From the NCBI GenBank assembly GCA_905211615.1, contig CAJMBB010000001.1:1-38443 (forward strand): a DNA stretch of 38,443 nucleotides, given 5' to 3'. The notes below the pieces were generated by a model. It worked only from the letters and a program-made list of their open reading frames with translations, searched no databases and was not told the origin of the DNA. A program made the translations under genes and the position numbers. The DNA comes from an uncultured Collinsella sp. GTDB taxonomy: Bacteria; Actinomycetota; Coriobacteriia; Coriobacteriales; Coriobacteriaceae. Below are positions 8,184 to 16,238 of this stretch, piece by piece (positions within the stretch are counted from its first letter, which is position 1; the number at the start of each line of letters is the position of its first letter).

Positions 8184-8227
8184 TAAGGGGGATGGCTTTG
8201 TTGACTCCCTTTTCCCCATTCCCCTTA
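8184..8227 (+). terminator. Hairpin after ebgC
   Basis: TAAGGGGGATGG (8184-8195) pairs with CCATTCCCCTTA (8216-8227), one G-U pair, loop of 20. No T-run follows, so it may protect the ebgAC message or only partly terminate before the permease. Confidence 0.4.
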
Positions 8228-8303
8228 GCAGGTGCGCCGTCCGTGTTTGCACTTGCAGCTCGGACGGGTTTAGATGACATTTAATAGATGATTGGGAGGG
8301 CTT

Positions 8304-9767
8304 ATGAGCTCTGAAAAACGAGGAACGATCGGTTCGTTCGCTCTGCTGGGCATGACGGTCGCCGCCGTGTTCGGTATCAAGAACATCATCAACAACAACG
8401 CGGCCATCGGCTTGGCAGCTGCGCCGTCGTTCTTCTTCGCCACGCTTTTGTACTTTGTCCCCTATACCCTGGTTACTGCCGAGTTCGTCGGCCTTAACAA
8501 GGACTCCGAGTCGGGCGTGTACGCCTGGGTCAAGACCTCGATGGGCGGCCGCTGGGCGTTCCTGACGGCGTTTAGCTACTGGTTCGTCAACCTGTTCTAC
8601 TTTGCGTCCGTCCTGCCCAATGTCATCATCTACGCGAGCTACGTGTTCTTTGGTGCCAATGCTGAGCTTTCGCAGCTGTGGATCACCATTATTGAGATCG
8701 TCGTCTTTGCTATTGCCACGTGGGTTTCGACCAAGGGCGCTAAGTGGATCGGCTCTATTTCCTCCTTCGGTTCGACCGCGGCTCTCGGCCTGACTGCCGT
8801 GTTCATCCTGCTGTCCCTGGCTGCTGCCTTTGGCGGCGTTGAGTTCGCTACGGCTCCCACGCCCGCCAACATGGCTCCCGACATGAGCAACTTCGCCACT
8901 ATGTGGGGCTTCTTCGGTACGCTTGCCTGGATCATCCAGGGCGTTGGCGGCGCTGAGTCCGTCGGCGTGTTCCTTAACGACCTTAAGGGTGGCGTCAAGG
9001 CCTTCGTGCGCACCGTCGTTATCGCCGGCCTGACCATCGGCCTTCTGTATGCAGGCGCTTCGCTGCTGGTCAACCTGTTCATTCCCGAGGGCAGCGTTGC
9101 CATCTCCACCGGCATCTTCGACGTGTTCGGCGCTGTCTTTGCCCACTTTGGCATTCCTATGGAAGTGTCCACGCGCGTCATCGGCTTGATCCTTCTCGCC
9201 GCTACGCTGGGTTCCCTCATGATGTGGACCTCCGCTCCCATCAAGGTCTTCTTCACCGAGATCCCCAAGGGCGTCTTTGGTAGCAAGATCGTCGAGCTCA
9301 ACGAGCACGGCATTCCTGCCCGCGCTGCCTGGCTGCAGTTCGCCATCGTCGTCCCCATCCTGATCATCCCGGCCCTGGGCTCTGGTAACCTCGACGACCT
9401 GCTCATGATCGTCACCAACATGACGGCCGCCACCGCTCTACTCCCGCCGCTGCTGATTCTGCTTGCCTACTTTATGCTGCGCAAGAACTTCGATGCTGCT
9501 CCCCGTGGCTTCCGTATGGGCTCGCGCAGCTTTGGCCTGGTCGTTGCCGCCTTCCTGCTCGTGGTCTTCTGCTTTGTGCTTATCTGCGGCACCATTCCTC
9601 TCGATCAGCCGCTGTGGCTGACGCTGGTCTACAACGTTGGCGGCGTGGTTGTCTTCCTGGGCCTTGCCGTGATGTGGTACAACCGCTACATCAACCGCCT
9701 GCGCGAGACCGATCCCGAGGCCGCCGAGAGCGAGCTTCGCCCCTCCGTTCTCGACATGATGGAGTAG
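8304..9767 (+). CDS. APC-superfamily amino acid permease
   Basis: A polytopic membrane protein of 487 residues with about 12 hydrophobic segments. It starts MSSEKRGTIGSFALLGMTVA, with the APC-typical first helix glycine-rich region, and an internal GVGGAESVGVF motif in helix 6. It most resembles the YjeM and glutamate/GABA-antiporter branch of the APC superfamily; the substrate cannot be read from sequence. The ATG at 8304 has GGGAGG five bases upstream. A TTG four codons earlier is in frame but has no site of its own. It lies downstream of ebgC in the same direction, 153 bp away with a hairpin between, so co-expression is possible. A sugar role is not expected from the family. A strong terminator follows. 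Confidence 0.8.
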   Translation: MSSEKRGTIGSFALLGMTVAAVFGIKNIINNNAAIGLAAAPSFFFATLLYFVPYTLVTAEFVGLNKDSESGVYAWVKTSMGGRWAFLTAFSYWFVNLFYFASVLPNVIIYASYVFFGANAELSQLWITIIEIVVFAIATWVSTKGAKWIGSISSFGSTAALGLTAVFILLSLAAAFGGVEFATAPTPANMAPDMSNFATMWGFFGTLAWIIQGVGGAESVGVFLNDLKGGVKAFVRTVVIAGLTIGLLYAGASLLVNLFIPEGSVAISTGIFDVFGAVFAHFGIPMEVSTRVIGLILLAATLGSLMMWTSAPIKVFFTEIPKGVFGSKIVELNEHGIPARAAWLQFAIVVPILIIPALGSGNLDDLLMIVTNMTAATALLPPLLILLAYFMLRKNFDAAPRGFRMGSRSFGLVVAAFLLVVFCFVLICGTIPLDQPLWLTLVYNVGGVVVFLGLAVMWYNRYINRLRETDPEAAESELRPSVLDMME

Positions 9768-9814
9768 CGGCTAGGATTAATCTACGGCTGTGGAATAAAT
9801 CGATTCCCTTTCCT

Positions 9815-9845
9815 AAGGAGGGGCCTTACGAGGCCCCTCCTTTTG
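9815..9845 (+). terminator. Permease terminator
   Basis: AAGGAGGGGCC (9815-9825) pairs with GGCCCCTCCTT (9832-9842) over a 6-base loop, followed by TTTT to 9844-9845. Confidence 0.9.
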
Positions 9846-9867
9846 TGTTTTGGGGCATGGTTTTGGA

Positions 9868-10095
9868 CCCTGTGGGCAAAAAATGCCAAATATGAGTACT
9901 GTTGCAAAAGAGGTGTCATATTTTTCGGCCTGTTCTGAGCAAAAATGGGCTCAAAATCAATTTATCTAACCCCCTTTAAAGGGCGTTTGACGGCTTTTAA
10001 CCTCTTCAAATCGCTCAAAGTAGGCAAATGGCTCTCGATTTTGCTGCTACTAAATTGGTGACAGTACTCATATTTGCCACTTTTTGCCCACGGGG
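9868..10095. mobile_element. MITE-like element with 35-bp terminal inverted repeats
   Basis: The left end (9868-9902) begins CCCTGTGGGCAAAAAATGCC and ends ATGAGTACTGT. The right end (10061-10095) is its inverse complement with 3 differences in 35. The 158-bp interior is AT-richer than the surroundings and has no credible gene. The structure, 228 bp with long terminal inverted repeats and no coding capacity, is that of a MITE or a large bipartite repeat. No clear target-site duplication was found. It sits between the permease terminator and the HPr-like gene. Confidence 0.7.
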
Positions 10096-10189
10096 TATCC
10101 GGAGGGGCCCTCGACAAGCATCTAACGCTACAATAACTACCACGTGGCTGGGTTTTGCCGGCCGAATGTGCGATGTCGTGGGAGGGGAC

Positions 10190-10438
10190 ATGGTCGAGTT
10201 TACAAAGACGATTAAAGATCCGTTGGGATTGCATGCCCGCCCGGTTGCGCTGCTCTATGACATCATTGCCAAACATCGTAGCGACGTGTCGGTCAGCATC
10301 GGCGACCGCCACACGGATGGCCGCGATGTTATGGGCCTCATGGCTCTCTACGGCGAGTGCGGCGAGGACATCATCTTCCGCGTTTCGGGCGTAGACGAGG
10401 CTTCCTGCGTTACATCGATCAGAAACCTCTCGCTCTAA
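10190..10438 (+). CDS. HPr-family phosphocarrier with Asp at position 46
   Basis: A small HPr-like protein of 82 residues. The phosphorylatable histidine is in PLGLHARP with His at residue 15, exactly as in HPr, so it can probably accept phosphate from enzyme I of the sugar phosphotransferase system. The regulatory site around residue 46 reads GRDVMGLMAL, where most HPr proteins read KSIMGVM; Ser46 is replaced by Asp. The ATG at 10190 follows GGAGGGG. The gene is a single unit with its own terminator. It could be the cell's main HPr or a paralogue for one system; no other PTS gene is in the window. Confidence 0.88.
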   Translation: MVEFTKTIKDPLGLHARPVALLYDIIAKHRSDVSVSIGDRHTDGRDVMGLMALYGECGEDIIFRVSGVDEASCVTSIRNLSL

Positions 10439-10447
10439 GCATGACAG

Positions 10448-10483
10448 GGCGCGGCAAAGGACAGCCCTTTGCCGCGCCTTTTT
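10448..10483 (+). terminator. HPr-like gene terminator
   Basis: GGCGCGGCAAAGG (10448-10460) pairs perfectly with CCTTTGCCGCGCC (10466-10478) over a 5-base loop, followed by TTTTT. Confidence 0.93.
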
Positions 10484-10530
10484 GTTTCGTATAGGAAACT
10501 TTTTCGAAAACTGAATAGAGACCCTTTCCA

Positions 10531-10584
10531 AAAAGTTAACCACGTGCTAGTTTACTAAAGCGAACATAGACGTGGTTAACTTTT
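10531..10584. promoter_or_regulatory. Perfect 15-bp-arm inverted repeat before feoA
   Basis: AAAAGTTAACCACGT (10531-10545) and ACGTGGTTAACTTTT (10570-10584) are exact inverse complements around a 24-bp centre containing CTAGTTTACTAAAG. No T-run follows beyond the arm itself. It lies 42 bp before feoA where the promoter should be, so two operator halves for an iron or redox regulator are likely. The half-site AAGTTA is shared with the box before feoB. Confidence 0.5.
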
Positions 10585-10626
10585 ATCGCGTCGATGTTGA
10601 GGACGAACTGACGTTAGGAGCCACTC

Positions 10627-10869
10627 ATGTCTTGCGGACCGCAGATGCCGGCAATGCCGCTTTCGATGGTAAAAGCGGGCGAAACCGTGCGCGTGTCTCG
10701 TGTAAAGGGCAATGAGGACATGAAGCACCACCTCAAAGACCTCGGCTTTGTCGAGGGCAGCGAAATCCACGTGGTGAGCTCGAGTGGCGCCAATATCATC
10801 GTCACAGTGTTGGGCGCACGCTTTGGCATCGATTCCAAGGTTGCCATGCACATCATGACCGTCGGTTAG
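10627..10869 (+). CDS. feoA: FeoA-domain protein (first of two)
   Basis: An 80-residue SH3-like FeoA protein. It contains GETVRVSRVKGNEDMKHHL, LGFVEGSEIHVVS and a C-terminal ARFGIDSKVAMHIMT strand, which is the standard FeoA fold. FeoA is a small cytoplasmic partner required for ferrous iron uptake by FeoB. The N-terminal MSCGPQMPAMPLSMV is longer than in the second copy. It is preceded by TTAGGAG and followed 39 bp later by the second feoA. The duplicated FeoA before FeoB is common in anaerobic bacteria. Confidence 0.9.
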   Translation: MSCGPQMPAMPLSMVKAGETVRVSRVKGNEDMKHHLKDLGFVEGSEIHVVSSSGANIIVTVLGARFGIDSKVAMHIMTVG

Positions 10870-10908
10870 TCCACAGCATTTGATAAAAACCGAAAGGGGG
10901 ACAAGAGG

Positions 10909-11130
10909 ATGAAGACGTTGGGTGACGTTAAGGTGGGCGAGAGCTCTACTATCGTCAAGCTTCACGGTGAGGGTGCGCTTCGCCGCCACCTTATGGACCT
11001 GGGGCTCATCAAGGGCACTTCGTTCAAGGTCGTGAAGGTCGCGCCGCTCGGTGATCCGGTCGAGATCAACGTGCGCGGCTACGAGCTTTCCATCCGCAAG
11101 GAGGAGGCGGCCGTCGTCGAGGTCCAGTAA
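10909..11130 (+). CDS. feoA: FeoA-domain protein (second of two)
   Basis: A 73-residue FeoA protein with GDVKVGESSTIVKL, RRHLMDLGLIKGTSF and VEINVRGYELSIRKEEA, all standard for the family. It is about one third identical by eye to the preceding FeoA, so the pair is an old duplication rather than a recent copy. The ribosome site is a purine-rich GAAAGGGGG / AGAGG. FeoB starts 124 bp downstream after a DtxR-like box. Confidence 0.92.
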   Translation: MKTLGDVKVGESSTIVKLHGEGALRRHLMDLGLIKGTSFKVVKVAPLGDPVEINVRGYELSIRKEEAAVVEVQ

Positions 11131-11161
11131 GGGCTTGCGATGTATATTTCTGCAGATAAAG

Positions 11162-11180
11162 TTAGGTTTTTCTAACTTAA
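11162..11180. promoter_or_regulatory. DtxR/IdeR-type iron box before feoB
   Basis: TTAGGTTTTTCTAACTTAA matches the DtxR/IdeR consensus TTAGGTTAGGCTAACCTAA at 15 of 19 positions. It is part of the palindrome AAGTTAG-N6-CTAACTT (11159-11178). Its position between feoA and feoB suggests an internal, iron-repressed promoter for feoB. Confidence 0.55.
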
Positions 11181-11253
11181 TGCAGCATCTTTGAAGCACA
11201 TTATCCAGCCTGCGCGGAGAAAGCAGCGCAGGCACACAAGGAAGAAGGATTGA

Positions 11254-13581
11254 ATGGCGGATTCTCAGATCCATGTCGCGCTGGCGGGTAACCCCAACTG
11301 CGGCAAGACCACGCTTTTCAACCTGATTACCGGCGCCAACGGCTACGTTGGCAACTGGCCCGGCGTCACGGTTGAGAAAAAGGAAGCCAAGCTCCTAAGC
11401 GACAAGAACGTTACCATCACGGACCTCCCTGGCATCTACTCGCTTTCCCCCTACAGCCCCGAGGAGCAATGCTCGCGCGATTACCTCATGAGCGGCGAGC
11501 CCGATGTTGTCGTCCAGGTTGTCGACGCCACCAACCTCGAGCGCAACCTGTATCTGGCGCTTCAGGTTATCGAGACCGGCCTGCCCGTGGTCGTTGCCCT
11601 CAACATGGCCGACCTGGTCGAGAAGAACGGCGACAAGATCGATACGGACAAGCTCTCCAAGAAGCTCGGCTGCCCGGTCATGATGATCTCCGCCCTTAAG
11701 AACAAGGGCATCAAGGAGCTGTTCGAGCAGGTCAAGAAGTCCGCTGCTTCCAAGGGCCAGGTGCCGGAGCACAAGTTCGACTCCTCCATCGAGGACGTTC
11801 TGGACCACATCGAGAATAACCTGCCTGCGAGCGTTCCCGCCAACAAGCGCCGCTACTACGCGGTCAAACTGTTTGAGCGCGACGCGGACGCCTGCAAGCT
11901 CATCAACCTCACCAAGGAGAAGGCTGCTCGCGTGGAGCAGCTGGTCGCCCAGTGCGAGCAGGACTGCGACGACGACGCCGAGTCCATCATCACCGGCGAG
12001 CGTTACGGCGTGATTGCCCACATCATTGACGAGTGCCTCACCAAGGCTCCGGCAAAGATGAGCACCTCCGAGAAGATCGACCGCGTGGTTACCAACCGTA
12101 TCCTGGGCCTGCCGATCTTTGTGGTCATCATGTTCTGCGTGTACTACATCGCCGTTTCTACCTTGGGCGGCACGGTGACCGACTTCACCAACGACCAGCT
12201 CTTCGGTACCGACGGTTGGTATGTGCTCGGCCAGGGTCGCGACGCCTACGACGCGGCCGTCGAGGCTGCGGGTGACAATGCCGACTCGGTCGACCCGGCA
12301 CAGTACGGCCCCTATGTCCCGGGTATCACCACCGTGGTGCACGACGCCCTTGTGGCGGGCGGCACCGAGGACGGTGGCCTGGTCGATTCGCTGGTCTGCG
12401 ACGGCATCGTCGGCGGCCTGGGCGCCATCTTCGGCTTCGTCCCGCAGATGTTCCTGCTGTTCGTCATGCTGTCCTTCTTGGAGGACTGCGGCTATATGGC
12501 CCGCGTCGCCTTCATCATGGACCGCGTGTTCCGCCGCTTTGGCCTGTCCGGTAAGTCCTTCATCCCCATGCTCGTGTCCTCGGGCTGCGGCGTCCCCGGC
12601 GTCATGGCTACCAAGACCATCGAGAACGAGAAGGACCGCCGCATGACGGTCATGACCACCACGTTCATTCCCTGTGGCGCTAAGCTGCCGATCATCGCCC
12701 TGCTCATGGGTTCCATCATCGGCGATTCTTCCACCACCGCCGCGTGGATTAGCCCGCTCTTCTACTTCCTGGGCGTCTTTGCCGTCATCGCCTCGGGCCT
12801 CATGCTCAAGAAGACCAAGCTCTTCGCCGGCCGCCCGACCCCGTTTGTCATGGAGCTCCCCGCTTACCACTTCCCGGCGATCCGCTCCTGGGCGCTGCAC
12901 GTGTGGGAGCGCTGCTGGGCCTTTATCAAGAAGGCCGGCACGATCATCTTCGCCTCTACCGTCGTGGTGTGGTTCCTCTCCAACTTTGGTAGCTACAACG
13001 GCTCCTTTGGCTTCCTGCCTGCGATGGACGGCATCCCCGAGGAGTTCATGGACTACTCCGTGCTCGCCATGCTGGGCAACCTGGTCGCTTGGATCTTCGC
13101 CCCGCTCGGCTTTAGCACCTGGCAGGCAACCGCGCTGACTGTCTCTGGCCTCGTCGCCAAGGAGAACGTTGTCGCCACCGCCGGCTCGCTGCTGTCCGTC
13201 GCCGACGCGGGCGAGACCGACCCGAGCCTGTGGACCGCGTTTGCCGGCATGTTCCCCACCATGGGCGCCTGCGTTGCCTTCGGCGCGTTCAACCTGCTGT
13301 GCGCTCCGTGCTTTGCCGCTATGGGTACCATCCGCAACCAGATGGATTCCGGCAAGTGGACCGCGATTGCCCTCGGCTACGAGTGCGCCTTCGCTTGGGT
13401 GATCGGCCTGTTCATCAACCAGTTCTATAACCTGCTTGTCCTTGGGCAGTTTGGCTTCTGGACGGTTGTGGCTATCGTGCTGCTGGTCGCGATGCTCTTC
13501 CAGATTTTCCGTCCTATGCCCAAGCACGCTTGGACCGACGAGGACGAGACCAACACTGCTTCCGCTGCAGTTTCCGCCTAA
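11254..13581 (+). CDS. feoB: FeoB ferrous iron transporter
   Basis: A membrane GTPase-transporter of 775 residues that imports Fe2+. The N-terminal G domain has G1 GNPNCGKT (12-19), G2 NWPGVTVE, G3 DLPG (57-60) and G4 NMAD (117-120). A helical spacer follows, then the polytopic part with two Gate segments (PQMFLLFVMLSFLEDCGYMAR, split here from the motif SSGCGVPGVMATKT) and a C-terminal transmembrane region. The tail is hydrophilic and lacks a cysteine cluster; a separate Cys-rich protein follows at 13787. The ATG is preceded by AGAAGGA. It forms a unit with the two feoA genes and ends in a strong terminator. Confidence 0.97.
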   Translation: MADSQIHVALAGNPNCGKTTLFNLITGANGYVGNWPGVTVEKKEAKLLSDKNVTITDLPGIYSLSPYSPEEQCSRDYLMSGEPDVVVQVVDATNLERNLYLALQVIETGLPVVVALNMADLVEKNGDKIDTDKLSKKLGCPVMMISALKNKGIKELFEQVKKSAASKGQVPEHKFDSSIEDVLDHIENNLPASVPANKRRYYAVKLFERDADACKLINLTKEKAARVEQLVAQCEQDCDDDAESIITGERYGVIAHIIDECLTKAPAKMSTSEKIDRVVTNRILGLPIFVVIMFCVYYIAVSTLGGTVTDFTNDQLFGTDGWYVLGQGRDAYDAAVEAAGDNADSVDPAQYGPYVPGITTVVHDALVAGGTEDGGLVDSLVCDGIVGGLGAIFGFVPQMFLLFVMLSFLEDCGYMARVAFIMDRVFRRFGLSGKSFIPMLVSSGCGVPGVMATKTIENEKDRRMTVMTTTFIPCGAKLPIIALLMGSIIGDSSTTAAWISPLFYFLGVFAVIASGLMLKKTKLFAGRPTPFVMELPAYHFPAIRSWALHVWERCWAFIKKAGTIIFASTVVVWFLSNFGSYNGSFGFLPAMDGIPEEFMDYSVLAMLGNLVAWIFAPLGFSTWQATALTVSGLVAKENVVATAGSLLSVADAGETDPSLWTAFAGMFPTMGACVAFGAFNLLCAPCFAAMGTIRNQMDSGKWTAIALGYECAFAWVIGLFINQFYNLLVLGQFGFWTVVAIVLLVAMLFQIFRPMPKHAWTDEDETNTASAAVSA

Positions 13582-13610
13582 GTCCGAATAAGGATCAACC
13601 CCTTTCCACG

Positions 13611-13643
13611 AGCCCGGGTGTCTTAGTGACACTCGGGCTTTTT
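13611..13643 (+). terminator. feoB terminator
   Basis: AGCCCGGGTGTC (13611-13622) pairs with GACACTCGGGCT (13628-13639) with one G-U pair, followed by TTTTT. Confidence 0.9.
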
Positions 13644-13786
13644 GACGCAATGGGGGGACAGATTGCTTTGCTCCAGAAGTAAGATGTGGCGTTTCCGCAG
13701 ATAAAACCGACCAGTATAAACCTGTCCCTTATTGGTAAGTGGAGGATGGGGTAAAGTAAGTGGTGGTTAACTAGAGGAGGCTTGCT

Positions 13787-13987
13787 ATGGCACCTATCGA
13801 TATTGTTGTACTGGCTGTTATCGGTATTGCGTTTGTCGCCGTGTGCGTGCGCATCTACCGTAAGGGTACCTGCGCCGACTGCGCTCAGGGCGGCGTTTGC
13901 ACCGGGCATTGCTCCAACAAAAAGACGTGCGCCGCACTTAAGGGCGTGGACAAAATCGCCGAAGACTTGGGCCGCGGTATTCATTAG
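13787..13987 (+). CDS. FeoB-associated Cys-rich membrane protein
   Basis: A 66-residue protein with one N-terminal transmembrane helix (IDIVVLAVIGIAFVAVCVRI) and a short Cys-rich tail: CADC, CTGHC, then a further Cys. This is the layout of the FeoB-associated Cys-rich membrane protein family, often encoded next to feoB in anaerobes; its biochemical role is unknown, perhaps iron handling or gating. The ATG follows GAGGAGG. It lies 205 bp after feoB beyond a terminator, so it needs its own promoter. GTGGTTAACT at 13763-13772 repeats ten bases of the inverted repeat before feoA, which may be chance. Confidence 0.85.
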   Translation: MAPIDIVVLAVIGIAFVAVCVRIYRKGTCADCAQGGVCTGHCSNKKTCAALKGVDKIAEDLGRGIH

Positions 13988-14008
13988 CCGACCGGCGTTT
14001 GGGCATGT

Positions 14009-14061
14009 TTGACTGCGAATGCGGCGGTTGCTGATATGATAGGTACGTTAGCAACTGCCGC
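14009..14061 (+). promoter_or_regulatory. Promoter with large dyad for the flavin reductase gene
   Basis: TTGACT (14009-14014) and TATGAT (14035-14040) are good -35 and -10 elements but stand 20 bp apart. GCGGCGGTTGCT (14021-14032) and AGCAACTGCCGC (14050-14061) form a dyad with 11 of 12 matches, whose 17-bp centre holds the -10. The long spacer plus dyad suggests a regulated promoter. Confidence 0.45.
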
Positions 14062-14089
14062 CGAGCGGCTTAAACGAAAGGAACCCTGT

Positions 14090-16039
14090 ATGGAGTCCTC
14101 CGCCTATCCGATGCTCTTTAGCCCGATCAAGGTCGGTAAGACCGAGGTCAAGAACCGTGTCTTTATGCCGCCGGTGTCCACCAACCTGGCCGATCACGGC
14201 TATGTGACCGATGACCTGGTCGATCACTACCGTGCCCGCGCCAAGGGCGGCGTGGGCCTGATCATCACCGAGGTCGTGACGGTCGAGCCCACCTATACCT
14301 ATCTGCCGGGTGACATGTGCTGCTACGACGACACGTTTATCCCTGGCTGGGAAAAGCTCGCCGCGGCCGTCCACGAGTATGGCTGCAAGATCATGCCGCA
14401 GCTCTTCCATCCCGCCTACATGGCCTTTAACATTCCGGGCACGCCTCGCCTGATCGCTCCGTCCTTTGTGGGCCCGTCTTACGCCCGCGAGGCACCGCGC
14501 CCCATCACGGTCGACGAGATTCACGAGCTCACGCACCAGTTTGGCGACGCTGCCGTGCGTATGCAGAAGGCCGGTGTCGATGGCGTCGAGGTCCATGCGG
14601 CGCACGCCCACGGCATGCTCGGCGGTTTTTTGACCCCGCTCTATAACAAGCGTACCGATGAGTACGGCGGCTCGCTCGACGCCCGTATGCGCTTCTTGCT
14701 CGAGGTCATCGCCGAGATTCGCGAGCGCTGCGGCAAGGACTTTATCATCGACGTTCGTATCTCGGGCGACGAGTACACCGATGGCGGCCTGACCCTCAAC
14801 GACATGATTTACGTCTCGCGTCGCCTGGAGAAGGCCGGCGTCGACATGATTCACGTGTCGGGCGGCACCACCATCAAGCGCGGCTCCGCAATTCCCGCCG
14901 CCGGTACCCAGCAGGCCTCGCACGCCGCTTGCTCGCGTGAGATTAAGAAGCACGTGAACATTCCCGTTGCTACGGTCGGCCGCATTAACGAGGCCTGGAT
15001 CGCCGAGGAGCTGATCGAGGACGGCGCTGCCGACATCTGCATGATGGGCCGCGCCAATCTGTGCGATGCCGAGTTCTGCAATAAGGCCGCTGCCGGCAAC
15101 GCCGACGACATCCGTCCCTGCATCGGTTGCCTGCGCTGCCTGAACGGCATTATGTTCGGCAAGCGCATCTCCTGCACCGTCAACCCCGATGTCGAGCGCG
15201 ACGAGGCTGGCTACGAACCTGCTGCCGAGGCCAAGAACGTGCTCGTTGTGGGCGCTGGTCCTGCGGGCATGGAGGCAGCCTACATTGCCGCCAAGCGCGG
15301 TCACAACGTGGTGCTCGTGGATAAGCAGGACGAGCCGGGCGGCGAGATGCGTATTGCAGCCGTTCCGCCGGCAAAGCAGGAACTCACCCGCGTGATCAAG
15401 TATCAGTATCGTCGCCTGGCCGAGGCCGGCGTGAAGTGCGTATTTGGCACCGAGCTTACTGCCGAGGACATTCAGCGCGGCTACGCCGGCTACGAGGTCG
15501 TCCTGGCTTATGGCGCCGAGCCCATCGCTCCTGCCTTTATGCAGGGCTTTAAGCAGGTTATGACGGCTGACGACCTGCTGGGTGGCAAGGCTTTCCCGGG
15601 CAAGAAGATCGTCATCGTGGGCGGCGGCACCGTTGGCTGCGAGACGGCCGATTATCTGGCTCCGCTGGTCAACGACCTGTCGCCGGCCAACCGCGATGTC
15701 ACCGTCATCGAGATGACCAAGACGCTCGCCGCCAATGAGGGTGGTGCCGGTCGCGCGGTGCTCATCACGCGCATGCTCTCCAAGGGCGTCCACGTGCTGA
15801 CCGAGGCCAAGGTGACCGAGATCACCGAGGACGCCATCAGCTACGAAAAGGACGGCGAGGTCCACACCATCGCCGATGCCGATACGCTGGTGCTTGCCAT
15901 GGGCTATCGTCCCAATACCAAGTTGGCCGACGACCTTGCTGCTGCTGGCGTTGCTGTCCACGTGCTGGGCGACGCCCAGAAGTGTGGCAACATCCGCGAT
16001 GCCATCGGCGATGGCTACAAGGTTGCCTGCGAGCTCTAG
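14090..16039 (+). CDS. NADH:flavin oxidoreductase, OYE/2,4-dienoyl-CoA reductase type
   Basis: A 649-residue flavoenzyme. The N-terminal half is an old-yellow-enzyme TIM barrel that binds FMN (FSPIKVGKTEVKNRVFMPP, HAAHAHGMLGGFLTP, RTDEYGGS). A 4Fe-4S site follows, C344-x2-C347-x2-C350-x11-C362. The C-terminal half has FAD (VVGAGPAGMEAA) and NAD(P)H (VIVGGGTVGCE) Rossmann folds. This is the architecture of 2,4-dienoyl-CoA reductase, enoate reductases and the bile-acid enzymes BaiCD/BaiH, which reduce activated C=C bonds; the substrate cannot be told. The family usually has C-x2-C-x3-C, so the cysteine spacing here is one shorter. The ATG at 14090 follows GAAAGGA; an upstream in-frame ATG lacks such a site. 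Confidence 0.9.
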   Translation: MESSAYPMLFSPIKVGKTEVKNRVFMPPVSTNLADHGYVTDDLVDHYRARAKGGVGLIITEVVTVEPTYTYLPGDMCCYDDTFIPGWEKLAAAVHEYGCKIMPQLFHPAYMAFNIPGTPRLIAPSFVGPSYAREAPRPITVDEIHELTHQFGDAAVRMQKAGVDGVEVHAAHAHGMLGGFLTPLYNKRTDEYGGSLDARMRFLLEVIAEIRERCGKDFIIDVRISGDEYTDGGLTLNDMIYVSRRLEKAGVDMIHVSGGTTIKRGSAIPAAGTQQASHAACSREIKKHVNIPVATVGRINEAWIAEELIEDGAADICMMGRANLCDAEFCNKAAAGNADDIRPCIGCLRCLNGIMFGKRISCTVNPDVERDEAGYEPAAEAKNVLVVGAGPAGMEAAYIAAKRGHNVVLVDKQDEPGGEMRIAAVPPAKQELTRVIKYQYRRLAEAGVKCVFGTELTAEDIQRGYAGYEVVLAYGAEPIAPAFMQGFKQVMTADDLLGGKAFPGKKIVIVGGGTVGCETADYLAPLVNDLSPANRDVTVIEMTKTLAANEGGAGRAVLITRMLSKGVHVLTEAKVTEITEDAISYEKDGEVHTIADADTLVLAMGYRPNTKLADDLAAAGVAVHVLGDAQKCGNIRDAIGDGYKVACEL

Positions 16040-16092
16040 TCAACCCTTTGTGCGTGGGGGACAGGTGTCTCTGCGCCATCCGATAGCAAAAC

Positions 16093-16133
16093 AGCGGCGG
16101 CGTCCCGGATTTCGGGATGCCGCCGCTTGCTCT
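16093..16133 (+). terminator. Hairpin after the flavin reductase gene
   Basis: AGCGGCGGCGTCCCG (16093-16107) pairs with CGGGATGCCGCCGCT (16113-16127) with one G-U pair and a 5-base loop. The tail TGCTCTTG is only moderately T-rich. Confidence 0.7.
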
Positions 16134-16238
16134 TGTGATCCTGGCGACGCGAGCGCGCCCTATTTCACCGCAAAGATAGGGGATGCGATAGTATTACGGG
16201 TGATATTCGACAAACCGTGGGCTTCATCCGAGGGCTTT

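Noticed and set aside
9962..10543. Minus-strand open frame across the terminal-repeat element and the HPr-like gene
   Set aside because: It crosses both an inverted-repeat end and a recognised gene on the other strand, and the product has no recognisable domain.
13653..13730. GGGACAG (near 13655) and CTGTCCC (near 13723) as ends of a small element
   Set aside because: Seven-base ends 60 bp apart are too short to claim. They are noted only as another occurrence of the GGGACAG string.
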